From Actinokineospora sp. NBRC 105648 (GTDB taxonomy: Bacteria; Actinomycetota; Actinomycetes; Mycobacteriales; Pseudonocardiaceae): DNA of 64,000 nucleotides. A program made the translations under genes and the position numbers. The stretch lies in assembly GCF_030269645.1 (NCBI RefSeq), contig NZ_BSTR01000040.1, forward strand, positions 1-64,000, read 5' to 3'. This document shows, one piece after another, positions 1 to 9,100 of the stretch (positions are counted from its first letter, which is position 1; every line of letters starts with the position of its first letter). The notes under the pieces were generated by a model. That model saw nothing but the letters and a program-made list of their open reading frames with translations. It did not search any database and was not told the origin of the DNA.

Positions 1-84
1 CACCGACGACGCCGACAACGGAGCCTCGGGCGACTCACCCCAGTCGAGTTTGAGACCATCTACAAGGCCGCTCAGGCGGCTTGA
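1..84 (+). CDS. IS3-family transposase, C-terminal fragment (cut by window edge)
   Basis: Frame 1 is open from the first base to TGA at 82-84 and gives 27 residues ending RLTPVEFETIYKAAQAA. A basic stretch followed by S-L-G-x-L-T-P-V-E-F-E is the usual end of the integrase-core (rve) ORF of IS3-family elements. A candidate right terminal repeat follows at 101-125. Only the tail is visible, so it cannot be said whether the element is intact. The family call rests on a short motif but the position next to the repeat supports it. Confidence 0.65.
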   Translation, partial: HRRRRQRSLGRLTPVEFETIYKAAQAA

Positions 85-100
85 GAACCATCAACCCCGA

Positions 101-125
101 GTGTCAACCGAACCCGGGGCAGTCC
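101..125. repeat. Candidate right inverted repeat of the IS3-type element
   Basis: Read on the minus strand this segment starts GGACTGCCCCGGGTTCGG, with a GGACTGCCCC-type tip like those of many actinobacterial IS3 elements. It lies 16 bases past the transposase stop, where an IS3 right end is expected. The left end and target duplication are outside the window. Confidence 0.45.
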
Positions 126-195
126 CGAACACCATTCCGCCCTACTGTGAGCGCGGTGCGGCCGATTTCCGCGCGAGAAACCAGGAGGACCCGAT

Positions 196-924
196 ATGCG
201 TTTTCCACGAGCCTTGACGACGTGGAAGTCCGCTGTGGTGGCAGCGGTGAGTGCGACATTGCTCGCGGCCACGGCGGCACCCGCGCTGGCGGCGGGAGAC
301 CGGTACCTGAACCTGCACCAGTGCGTCTACACGAACGGGAGCTACCTCTACACGAACCTCCTCGCCAACACGCCCAACACACCGTTCAACACCGGGACGA
401 ACATCTCCGACACCAGGGATACCGTGGCGAAGTGCGGTCCGGCCGCCCCGGGCTGGCGACTCGATCCCGCGAATGTGTCCGTGCTGTCACTGGATCGGGT
501 GCGCGGCCGGTACCTGAACCTGCACCAATGCGTATATTCCAATGGCCGGTTCCTCTACACGAACCTGCTCTCGAACACACCCAACACGCCCTTCAACACG
601 GGCACCAATCTCTCCTACACGCCGGACACCACTCCGAAATGCGCACCCGGGGCGCCCGGGTGGACGCTCGACACCGCGAACGTGGCCGTGCAGTCCCTGG
701 ACCTGGCGAGTGGCCAATTCCTGAATCTGCATCAATGTGTGTACTCGAACCGCTATTTCCTCTACACCAACCTGCTCGCCACCACACCCAACGCCCCGTT
801 CAACACCGCCACCCACGTCTCGGGTAGCCAGGACTTGGCGGCCAGGTGCGGTCCCGGGGCCGCGGGGTGGGCCATCGACGCCGCCAACATCGCCGCCCTC
901 CCGCTGGACCTCGGTACGCCCTGA
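196..924 (+). CDS. Secreted protein of three 69-residue repeats, function unknown
   Basis: The 242-residue product begins with a typical Sec signal peptide (basic start, hydrophobic core, APALAAG near residue 34). The rest is exactly three 69-residue repeats, at about 36-104, 105-173 and 174-242. Each opens R/Q-Y/F-L-N-L-H-Q-C-V-Y, continues with LYTNLL and TPN(T/A)PFNT, and has a second cysteine in (K/R)C(G/A)P followed by GW. Two cysteines per repeat suggest one disulfide per unit in an extracellular protein. A ribosome site AGGAGG at 183-188 fixes the ATG at 196. I do not recognise the family; a bead-like adhesin, inhibitor or carbohydrate-binding protein would fit but is a guess. It stands alone between an IS end and a convergent NRPS gene. 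Confidence 0.8.
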   Translation: MRFPRALTTWKSAVVAAVSATLLAATAAPALAAGDRYLNLHQCVYTNGSYLYTNLLANTPNTPFNTGTNISDTRDTVAKCGPAAPGWRLDPANVSVLSLDRVRGRYLNLHQCVYSNGRFLYTNLLSNTPNTPFNTGTNLSYTPDTTPKCAPGAPGWTLDTANVAVQSLDLASGQFLNLHQCVYSNRYFLYTNLLATTPNAPFNTATHVSGSQDLAARCGPGAAGWAIDAANIAALPLDLGTP

Positions 925-933
925 CGACTGACC

Positions 934-971
934 GCACGGGGCGCGCCGCGATCAAGCGGCGCGCCCCGTGC
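934..971. terminator. Bidirectional hairpin between convergent genes
   Basis: Left arm 934-949 and right arm 956-971 are a perfect 16-bp GC-rich inverted repeat around the 6-base loop GATCAA. It lies just after the secreted repeat protein (ends 924) and just before the stop of the convergent adenylation gene (974), the place for a shared terminator. There is no clear U-tract, as is common in actinomycetes. Confidence 0.75.
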
Positions 972-973
972 TC

Positions 974-2428
974 TCAGGTCGCGAGGGCCGCGCGGTCGGT
1001 CTTGCCGTTCCGGGTGACGGGGAGTTCGGCACGCGGGACGAACGTCGTCGGGACCATGTGCCTCGGCAGCCGGGCCAGGGCGAAGCGGCGCAGGTCGCGG
1101 GTGTTGAGCGGGGCCGGGCCGAGCGGGACGACGTGGGCGACGAGTCGGGGTTCGGCACCGCTGTGGTCCACGAGCACCGCGGCCTGCCGGATCCGCGGGT
1201 GGGCGGTGAGCACGCTCTCGATCTCGCCCGGCTCGACGCGGTGGCCGCGCAGCTTGAACTGGTCGTCGTCACGACCCAGGAACACCAGTGCCCCTTCCGC
1301 GATCCGGCGCACCAGGTCGCCGCTGCGGTACAGGCGGGCGCCCGCGCGGAACGGGTCGGGGACGAACCGGGCCGCTGTCAGCCCGGGTCTGCGCCAGTAG
1401 CCGCGGGACACCCCTGCCCCACCGATGTACAGCTCCCCTTCGAGAGCCTCCCGCCCCGCCTCGTCGAGCACGTGGGCCGTGGCGCCCTGGATGGGGACGC
1501 CGATGGGCACCGAGCCTGCCAGCGGCTCGTCCACCCCGACCAGGTGGCAGCAGGCGAACGTGGTGCACTCGGTGGGCCCGTAGCCGTTGACGATCCGGCA
1601 GCCCGGCACCCGCTCGCGCAACGCCAGCACGTGCGGGACCGACAGCGCCTGCCCGCCCGCGATCACCGTGTGCAGCCCCTCGAACGCCTCCAGCGCCTCG
1701 TCGACCTGCCGGTGGAACAACGCGGCGGTCAGCCACGCCACGGTCACCCCGTTCGCCCGCACGAACTCGGCGATGTCCGCCGCGGACAGCAACCACGGCG
1801 GCCCCACGACCACGCACGCGCCGTTGAGCAGTGGCCCCCAGATCTCGAACGTCGCCGCGTCGAAGGCGACCGGGGCGAACTGCAGCACGCGGTCGGCCGG
1901 GGTGAGCCGCAGGTAGTTCGGGTCGGTGACCAGGTTGAGCACGTTGTCGTGGCCGACCATCACCGCCTTGGGCGTGCCGGTGGAGCCGGAGGTGTAGGCG
2001 ATGTAGGCGAGGTCGCCGTCGACGCCCGGCTCGGCGGCCAGGTCGCGGTCGCCATCCGGTTCGCAGCGCAGCTTCGGCAGGTCCACCCCCGCCACGGACA
2101 ACCCGGCGCCGTCGCACACCGCGAGCGCGGGCTGGGCGTCGGCGAGCAGGGCGGCCAGCCGGATCGCCGGGTCGCCGGGGTCCAGCGGCAGGTAGGTGCC
2201 GCCCGCCTTGAGCACCGCGAGCAGGGCCACCACCAGGTCGACCGACCGGTCCATGATCACCGCGACCACGGCGCCCGGCACCACCCCCGCCGCCGTGAGC
2301 CGGGCGGCGAAGCGGGACGCCCGGGCGTCGAGCTGGGCGTAGGTCAGCCTGCCGTCGGCGGCGACCACGGCGGGCGCGTCCGGGGTCTCGCGGGCCCAGC
2401 GCTCGAACCGGGAACAGATTCCGGCCAC
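974..2428 (-). CDS. Stand-alone NRPS adenylation protein, predicted Val-activating
   Basis: This 484-residue protein is only an adenylation domain, activating an amino acid as its adenylate and loading it on a carrier protein in trans. The A3 motif (YTSGSTGTPKAV), the A5 motif (NGYGPTE), A7 (YRSGDL), A8 (GHRVEPGEIE) and the A10 lysine (NGK) are all present. It stops right after A10, with no carrier domain. Reading the ten specificity positions against GrsA by eye gives D-A-F-W-I-G-G-T-F-K, which I recall as one of the classical valine codes. GTG start, one base after the stop of the hydroxylase gene, so translation is coupled. It is the last gene of the cluster. Likely partners are the A-less second carrier domain of the A-T-C-T protein or the T-C protein. 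Confidence 0.88.
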   Translation of the reverse strand: MAGICSRFERWARETPDAPAVVAADGRLTYAQLDARASRFAARLTAAGVVPGAVVAVIMDRSVDLVVALLAVLKAGGTYLPLDPGDPAIRLAALLADAQPALAVCDGAGLSVAGVDLPKLRCEPDGDRDLAAEPGVDGDLAYIAYTSGSTGTPKAVMVGHDNVLNLVTDPNYLRLTPADRVLQFAPVAFDAATFEIWGPLLNGACVVVGPPWLLSAADIAEFVRANGVTVAWLTAALFHRQVDEALEAFEGLHTVIAGGQALSVPHVLALRERVPGCRIVNGYGPTECTTFACCHLVGVDEPLAGSVPIGVPIQGATAHVLDEAGREALEGELYIGGAGVSRGYWRRPGLTAARFVPDPFRAGARLYRSGDLVRRIAEGALVFLGRDDDQFKLRGHRVEPGEIESVLTAHPRIRQAAVLVDHSGAEPRLVAHVVPLGPAPLNTRDLRRFALARLPRHMVPTTFVPRAELPVTRNGKTDRAALAT

Positions 2429-2429
2429 C

Positions 2430-3365
2430 TCAGATCATCCCCACCAAGACGCGCCGGTCCCCGGTGTACGGCTCGCGGCCGTGCAGGACCAGCATGTTGT
2501 CCACGATCAGCAGGTCACCCGACCGCCACGGCACCGCGAGGGTGTGCGCCCGGGCGGCGTCCCGGACCGCGGCGAGATCGGCGGCGGTCAGTGCCGAGCC
2601 GTCGCCGTACCGGGCGTTGTGCGGCAGGTTGTCCTCCCCGCCGACCGCGTCCACGAGCAACGCGGCCTCGTCACCCGGCAGGTTCGACACATGCCACTGG
2701 TCGGCCTGGTTGAACCACACCTGTTCTCCCGTCCGGGGGTGCGCGCGGGTCGCGGGTCTGCGCTGGGTGATCCGCAGGTCGTCGTCGGCGGTCCAGGCGA
2801 ACTCGGCGTCGGCCCCGAGGAGGAACTCCTCGACGGCGGCCCGGTCGGTGGTCTCGAACGTGTCCTGCCACGACTTGCCGAACCCGTACCCGCCGTGCAG
2901 GTGTTGGCGGTACTCGACGCCCCGCGCGGTGAACCGCTCGCGCACGGCCGGGTCGAGGTCGGCGAGCAGCGCCCGGCCGTCGCACACCGGGGTGGCACCG
3001 CCGGTCTCGGCGGGTACCAGGCAGCAGAAGTACAGCCGCTCGGGCCACCGCGGGGCGTAGGAGAGCTCGTTGTGCTGGGAGATCGGGTATCGCGCCGGGT
3101 ACTCGGTCGAGGTGAACACCCCGGTGGCCACGGTGCTGCGCGGGGTGTTCCCGCCGCGGTAGCTCGTCGCGGGTTCGCCGAACACGCGCACCGCCTGGCC
3201 GAAGTCGTCCGCGGTGGCGAGGCCGAGACCACGCACCAGCACGGCGCCGTGCCGGGTGAGCGCCTCGTCAAGTTCCCCTCCCAGGCGGGGCAACGCACCC
3301 CGGTCGTCCACTGTGTACAGAGCAAGCGCCGTGCCACCGCGGGTCAGCAGGTCAGGCTTGGACAT
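2430..3365 (-). CDS. TauD/TfdA-family Fe(II)/2-oxoglutarate hydroxylase, SyrP-like
   Basis: The 311-residue protein matches the TauD/TfdA fold. The metal site is H-N-E in QHNELSY, with the distal histidine in LVLHGREPYTGDRR, whose arginine would bind 2-oxoglutarate. The HxE form of the facial triad and the HNELSY context resemble SyrP-type NRPS hydroxylases, which act on carrier-bound Asp. The cluster contains an A domain with an Asp-like code, so beta-hydroxylation of Asp is the simplest role. Substrate and stereochemistry are inferred. ATG with GGAGGAG four bases upstream; the start overlaps the 3' end of the T-C gene by 14 bases. Hydroxylation of the Val-type residue is an alternative. Confidence 0.85.
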   Translation of the reverse strand: MSKPDLLTRGGTALALYTVDDRGALPRLGGELDEALTRHGAVLVRGLGLATADDFGQAVRVFGEPATSYRGGNTPRSTVATGVFTSTEYPARYPISQHNELSYAPRWPERLYFCCLVPAETGGATPVCDGRALLADLDPAVRERFTARGVEYRQHLHGGYGFGKSWQDTFETTDRAAVEEFLLGADAEFAWTADDDLRITQRRPATRAHPRTGEQVWFNQADQWHVSNLPGDEAALLVDAVGGEDNLPHNARYGDGSALTAADLAAVRDAARAHTLAVPWRSGDLLIVDNMLVLHGREPYTGDRRVLVGMI

Positions 3366-4899
3366 GGGTCTCCTCCAGCAGGCTCCGCAGGGCCGCCACC
3401 GGCCGGTCGGGGTCGGCGGCCATCAGGTCGAGCAGGGTGCACAGCCGGGCGGCCAGGTCGGCCGCGAACGCCCGGTCGTACAACTGGGTCCGATAGGTGA
3501 GCAGGCCGCGCAGCGGACCGCCGTCGTCGGTGAGGTCGACGAACACGTCGCACTTGGCGCCACCGTTGTCGACCTCGACCCACTGGGCGTCCAGGTCGAC
3601 CAGCTGCGGGCGCGGCGCGGGCTCGTTGTGCATGGTGAGCATGACCTGGCACAACGGCCGGTAGGCCGGGTCGCGCGCTCCGCCCAGGTCCCGGACGATC
3701 CGGTCGAAGGAGACCCCGGGGTGGTCCAGCGCGTCCACCGTGGACCGCATGACCGCCCCGAACAGGTCGCGGGCGGTCGACTCGACGCCGACCCGGGTGC
3801 GCACGGCCACCGTGTTGATGAAGCAGCCGACGACCGACTCGGCGTCGGGTTCGGCCCGTCCGGCGACCGAGGTCGCCACGACCACGTCGGTCTCCCCCGA
3901 GTCCCAGGACAGCAGCGCGACCAGGGCCGCCATGCACACCGCGTAGGTCGTGGTCCCGCAAGCGGTGGCCACCGCCCGGACGCGCTCGGTCGACTCGGGC
4001 CCGATCGGCAGCGGGACGCTGTCGCCCGCGTCGGTCAGCGCCGCCGGGCGCGGCCACGATCCCGCGAAAGTGGTGCGGCTGGGCGCTCCCCGGAGGTGGT
4101 CGACCCACCACCGCACGTCGGAGTCGGTCGCCTCGGGCTCGACGACATCGGTGTACTGGCGCGGCGTCGCGGGCGCGGGCCCGAGGCCGCGGTGGAAGGC
4201 GTACAGCGAGGCCAGGTCGTCGAGGAGCAGCGCACGGGACCAGCCGTCGCCCGCGATGTGGTGCAGCACGAGCGAGAGCACGTGGTCCGTCGCGGACAGC
4301 CTGCACAGGGTGGCGCGGACGGGCAGCTCGGTGCCGAGCCGGAACGGCAGCCGGGCCTGGGCGCGCAGCCACCCGTCGAGGTCGTCCTCGGTGACGCGGA
4401 GCATCCCGACGGCGAACCGGTCGGCCGGATCCACCTCCGGCACCGGTTGGCCGTCGCGGTCCGGGTAGCGGGTCCGCAGCACCTCGTGCCGCGCCACCAC
4501 GTCGCGCAGGGCCCGGCGCAGGGCCGGGGTGTCCAGGCGACCGCGGATCCGCACGGTCAGCGGGATCGTGTAGGGCGAGTGGCCGTCGGAGAACATCTCC
4601 GCGAACCACTGCAGCCGCTGGACGTCCGACATCACCCGCGCCGGTCTGTCCACAGTGGGGGGTACAACCGGCGCGGACGCGACCCGGGCGGCGAGCCCGG
4701 CCAGGGTCGGGTCCTCGAACACCGCGCGGACCGGCAGGTCGACGCCGAGCCGTTTCCGGACCCGCGCGGTCAGCCGGGTGGCGGTGACCGAATGGCCGCC
4801 CAGGGCGAAGAAGTCGTCGTCCGGTGCCACGGAGTCGACGCCGAGCAACTCGGCCCAGACCCGACCGAGCAGGGCCGTCACGTCGGTGGTGGCCGTCAT
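3352..4899 (-). CDS. NRPS didomain protein: carrier (T) - condensation (C)
   Basis: The 515-residue protein has a carrier domain (about 5-75, DDFFALGGHS with phosphopantetheine serine near 36) followed by a condensation domain (about 90-500) with intact HHIAGDGWS near residue 213. There is no adenylation domain, so the carrier must be loaded in trans. The stand-alone A protein two genes downstream is the obvious candidate. The C domain start (MSDVQRLQWF) departs from the usual C1 motif, so its subtype is unclear. The open frame runs further upstream, but the ATG at 4899 overlaps the MFS stop as ATGA and gives a complete carrier domain, so I chose it. It may be a starter unit donating to the Asp module, or a trans-acting condensation unit. 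Confidence 0.85.
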   Translation of the reverse strand: MTATTDVTALLGRVWAELLGVDSVAPDDDFFALGGHSVTATRLTARVRKRLGVDLPVRAVFEDPTLAGLAARVASAPVVPPTVDRPARVMSDVQRLQWFAEMFSDGHSPYTIPLTVRIRGRLDTPALRRALRDVVARHEVLRTRYPDRDGQPVPEVDPADRFAVGMLRVTEDDLDGWLRAQARLPFRLGTELPVRATLCRLSATDHVLSLVLHHIAGDGWSRALLLDDLASLYAFHRGLGPAPATPRQYTDVVEPEATDSDVRWWVDHLRGAPSRTTFAGSWPRPAALTDAGDSVPLPIGPESTERVRAVATACGTTTYAVCMAALVALLSWDSGETDVVVATSVAGRAEPDAESVVGCFINTVAVRTRVGVESTARDLFGAVMRSTVDALDHPGVSFDRIVRDLGGARDPAYRPLCQVMLTMHNEPAPRPQLVDLDAQWVEVDNGGAKCDVFVDLTDDGGPLRGLLTYRTQLYDRAFAADLAARLCTLLDLMAADPDRPVAALRSLLEETHVQA

Positions 4900-6173
4900 G
4901 CGGGCTCCTGTTCGGTCGCCGGGACCTCGCGCAGCCGGACCAGGGGCGAGAGGAACTGGAACACCAGGGGCAGCAGCAGACCCACCGCGCAGATCGCGAT
5001 CGTGGTGCGCGTGCCCAGCGGTTCGGCGGCGAACCCGGCCGCGAGCGCGCCCAGCGGTGAGAGACCGACGCCGAACGCCCGGAAGGTCGCCGCGACCCGG
5101 CCCTGGAGCCGGTCGGGGGTCACCGCCTGCCGGATCGTCATCGTCACGATCACCCCGAGCGGCATGCCGACCCCGAAGAGCAGCTGCGCGGCGGCGAGCA
5201 CGGCAACCGCGAGCCAGACCGGGTCGGTCGCCAACGGCAGCAACAGGAACGAGCCGTTGCCGAACACCCCGGAGATCAGCAGCATCCGGCCGAGACCGAT
5301 CCGCTCGACGAGCTTGGGCCCGAGCGCGGCGCCGACCAGCGCGGCGGGCGCGCCCGCGGCCAGGACGAGCGCGATCGCACTCGCCGGGACGTGCAGCTCC
5401 CGGTAGGCGTACGGGAAGTAGAGGGTCTGGATCCCGGTCCAGAAGAACATGAAGAACGCGGTGGCCAGCAGCGTGGGTCGCAGCAACGGCTGCCCCCACA
5501 CGAAGCGCACGCCGTCCTTGATGGACCGCAGCACCGGTTCACGCGTGTTCCCCGGTCGCGGCGGCACCACTTCCCGGTGCCGGATGAGCAGGCAGGCGAC
5601 GGCCGAGACCAGGAAGGTCACCGAGTCGATGACGATCACGACGGCGGCGGAGAACCAGCCCAGCAGCAGCGCGACCAGACCCGGCCCGGCGATCTGGGCC
5701 ACCGAGTACGAGACCTGGATCTTGCTGTTCGCCTCGGTCAGCCTGCGCTTGTCCACAAGAGACGGGAGATAGGCGAGGTCGGCGACGTCGAACACCACCT
5801 GGCACGCGCCCACCAGGACGACCACCGCGCACAGCCAGGCCAGCGTCAGCCCGTCGGCCAGGAAGAGCACCGGGACCGACGCGAGCAAAACCCCGCGGGC
5901 GAGGTCGGTCGCCACCAGCAATGGCCGTCGCCGCACGCGATCGACCCAGACCCCGACGAACAGGATCAGCACGAACGGCAGCCGTTCCAGGGCGGACAGC
6001 ACGCCCATCTGCGCGGGCGATGCGGCGAGCAGGGTCACCGCGACCAGCGGCATCGCCACGAGCGTGACCTGCGAGCCGACCAGCGACAGGCTCTGCCCGG
6101 CCCACAGCAGCCGGAAGTCCCGGTTGCGCCAGAGCCCCGGCACCTCGGTCTTGTCAGCGGTTTCCGTCGACAC
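4896..6173 (-). CDS. MFS transporter, EntS-like, probable exporter of the NRPS product
   Basis: The 425-residue protein has about twelve hydrophobic segments and the MFS loop D-R-V-R-R-R-P between segments 2 and 3. The opening WRNRDFRLLWAGQSLSLVGSQ is typical of the MFS_3 / enterobactin-exporter-like group. Members of this group often sit in NRPS clusters as efflux and self-resistance carriers. The gene lies inside the operon: its start overlaps the end of the terminating NRPS gene by 20 bases and its stop overlaps the T-C gene start by ATGA. Substrate assignment is by context only. Confidence 0.88.
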   Translation of the reverse strand: MSTETADKTEVPGLWRNRDFRLLWAGQSLSLVGSQVTLVAMPLVAVTLLAASPAQMGVLSALERLPFVLILFVGVWVDRVRRRPLLVATDLARGVLLASVPVLFLADGLTLAWLCAVVVLVGACQVVFDVADLAYLPSLVDKRRLTEANSKIQVSYSVAQIAGPGLVALLLGWFSAAVVIVIDSVTFLVSAVACLLIRHREVVPPRPGNTREPVLRSIKDGVRFVWGQPLLRPTLLATAFFMFFWTGIQTLYFPYAYRELHVPASAIALVLAAGAPAALVGAALGPKLVERIGLGRMLLISGVFGNGSFLLLPLATDPVWLAVAVLAAAQLLFGVGMPLGVIVTMTIRQAVTPDRLQGRVAATFRAFGVGLSPLGALAAGFAAEPLGTRTTIAICAVGLLLPLVFQFLSPLVRLREVPATEQEPA

Positions 6174-9100
6174 GGTCGAGCACCTCCCGCAACACGGCCG
6201 CCGTTCCCCGCACGTGGGGCTCCTCCGCGGTGTCGTACCTGCTCCCCGGCACGGTCACCACGTCGAGCCGCCCGGTGACCACCTCGTCCCAGCCGTGCGC
6301 CGGACCGAACGGGTTCTCGCCGTCCTGCTCGGGTGTCAGCAGGACGAACGGGCCGCCGTAGGGCGCGTGCCGATAGCCGCGCAGGGCGGTTGCGTTGGCA
6401 CGGAACACTTTCAGCATCCGCTCCGCCTGGTCGAGGTCGGTCACGGCCGGGTCGAGCGACCCGGTGGCCGACGCGCCCTCGACGATGGCGGCGAGCCGTG
6501 CACGTGGCGGCAGGGCCGCGAGCGTGTCGTGGTCGACGCCGATGGGCGCGCCCGCGAGCGCGCTGAGCATCAGCCTGGTGTCGTCGGCGAACTCCGGTGA
6601 CACCGAGTCCACCGCCTGGGACCAGAACACGGCCACCAGCGGCACCGGCACGCCCTTCGACCGCAACCGCCGGGCGACCTCGAGCGCGAGGTTGCCGCCG
6701 ACGCAGAACCCGGCGAGGACAACAGGCTGGTCCGGGGTGGTGGCGAGGATCCGGTCGACGTAGTCGTCGACCATCGCCGTCACCGTGTCCTGGGCGCTCT
6801 CGTCAGCGGCGAAGCCGCGGGCAGGGATGCCGTAGGCGGGTTGGTCGTCGCCGAGGAGTCCGGCGAGCTTGCGGTAGCGGAAGACCTGACCGCCCAGGGC
6901 GTGGATGAACCACACGGGCAGCCGTGAACCGTGCTCGCGCAGGGGGATCACCGGCGCGGCGGGCGCGAGCTGTTCCGGCGAGCGGAGCAGTGTCGCCAGT
7001 TCCTCGATGGTCGGGTGGGTCATGAGCGTCTCGACCGGTACCTCGCGGCCGAACTCCTTGCGCAAGCGCATCACCAGCCGCAACGCGCGCAGGGAATGGC
7101 CGCCCAGGGCGAAGAAGTCGTCCCGGATGCTGACGGCCGGGAGTTCGAGGACCTCCTCCCACAGCGTCTCCAGCCGCGACTCCACCAGGTCCCGCGGCGG
7201 CTGGAAGGCGACCTCGCGAGCACCCGTGGCGGGCAGCGCGGCCCGGTCGGCCTTGCCGTTGGGCAGCACCGGGATCTCGTCGAGGAACTCGAAGCGACCC
7301 GGCACCAACCCGGCGGGCAGGCGGTCGGCGCAGAACGCGCGCAGGGCCGCCGCGGCCCCCTCTCGCTCCCCCGCCCACACGACGTAGGCGGTGAGCACCT
7401 GCCCCCGCTCGGCGGGCAGCACCACGGCCGCCTGCAGCACGCCGGGGTGCTCGGTCAGCCGCACCTCGATCTCGCCCAGCTCGGCCCGGATGCCGTTGAT
7501 CTTCACCTGGTCGTCGCGGCGTCCCGCGAACTCCAGCAGGCCCCCGGGCAGCCACCGCGCCCGGTCGCCGGTGCGGTAGAGCCGCGCGCCCGGCCTGCCG
7601 GAGAGGTGGTCGGGGACGAACTTGTCGGCGGTGAGGCCCGGCTTCCCCAGGTAGCCGCGCGCGATCTGCGGTCCGCCCGCGTAGACCTCGCCCGGGGTAC
7701 CGATCGGGGCGGGTTCACCGGCGTCGTCGAGCACGTGCAGCTCGGTGCCGGGACCGGGGCCGCCGATCGGCACCGGCCCGTCCGGGTTGCCCGGGTCGGT
7801 GGGCCACTCGGTGGCCGCGACCCCGAGTTCGGTGGGGCCGTAGATGTTGTGCAGCCGGGCCCCGGACTGGGCGCCGAACGCCTCGACAACCGCGCGCGGC
7901 AGCGTCTCGCCACCGGAGACGACGTGCCGGAGCGAGGCCACCCGGCCGACCGCGCCCGCCTCGACCAGCGGCGTGAGCAGGCTCGGGACCAGGTAGGCGG
8001 TGGTGACGCCGTGCCGGGTGCCGACCTCGGCGAAGGTGTCCGGGTCGATCACGGCCTCGGTGGGGACCACGACCGCGGCGGCGCCCACGGCGTAGGCCAT
8101 GGCCAGCTCGATGAACGTGCCGTCCACGCTCAGCGGGGAGCGCTGCAGGACGCGGTCGGCACCGGTGAGCCCGATGTGCCTGCCGTGCCAGGCGCAGAAC
8201 TGGGTGATGGCCTGGTGGGTGAGCAGCACGCCCTTGGGCCTGCCGGTGGACCCTGAGGTGAACAGCACCGCCGCCAGGTCGTCCGGGCGCGCGGCGCGAA
8301 CTGCCTGCGATGTCGAGGTTCCAGCGCCGGCGCCCGCCACCAACACGGTCACGCCGTCGAACCGCGCGCGCACGGCATCGGTGGCGATGACGACTCGCGC
8401 ACCCGCGTCGGCGACCAGTTCCCGCAGCCGCAGGATGGGGTGGTCGAGGTCGAGCGGCAAGGCCGCGCCGCCCGCTTGAAGCACCGCGAGCACGGCGACC
8501 AGCGCGTCCGCCGAACGCGGGATGGCCACAGCCACCACGACATCGCGCCGCACGCCTGCGTCGCGCAGCCGGTCGGCGAGCAGGCCGATCCGGTGCCACA
8601 GCGCGCCGAAGGTGACGGTCGCGCCGTCGTCGATCAGGGCGGCGCGGTCGGGGGTGACCGCGGCCCAGTGGGCGACCATGCCGTGCAGGGTCTCGGCCGC
8701 GGGCGCGGCGACAGCGGTGCCGTTCCACCGGTTGATCGACTCGAGGTCGTGCCGCAGCAGTGGCGCGGTGCGACGCGGGTCGCCGTGCGGGTCGGTGGTC
8801 AGCGACTCCAGGGCGGCGAGGTAGTACGCGCTGATCGCCGCGACCTGCTCGGCTGGGAACCGGGTGCGGTGGTAGGACAGCGTGAGCCCGGCCTCGCCAC
8901 CGCCGCGCGCGAACACCGCGGTGAACGGGATGTCGGTGGTCTCGGCGTGGTCTTGGCGCACCACCCGGACGCCGTGGTCCGCCTGCGCGCCGCTGGACTC
9001 CTCGCCACGGGAGTCGTCGACGTGGAAGTCGTGGAAGTCGAACGCGGTGCCGAAGAGCGGGGACCGGCCCGCCAGGCGTTGCACCTCGAACAGCGGCAGC

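Noticed and set aside
968-2713. A plus-strand open frame opposite the stand-alone adenylation gene
   Set aside because: No domain, Arg/Gly-rich shadow sequence, no ribosome site; the minus-strand gene has full A-domain motifs.
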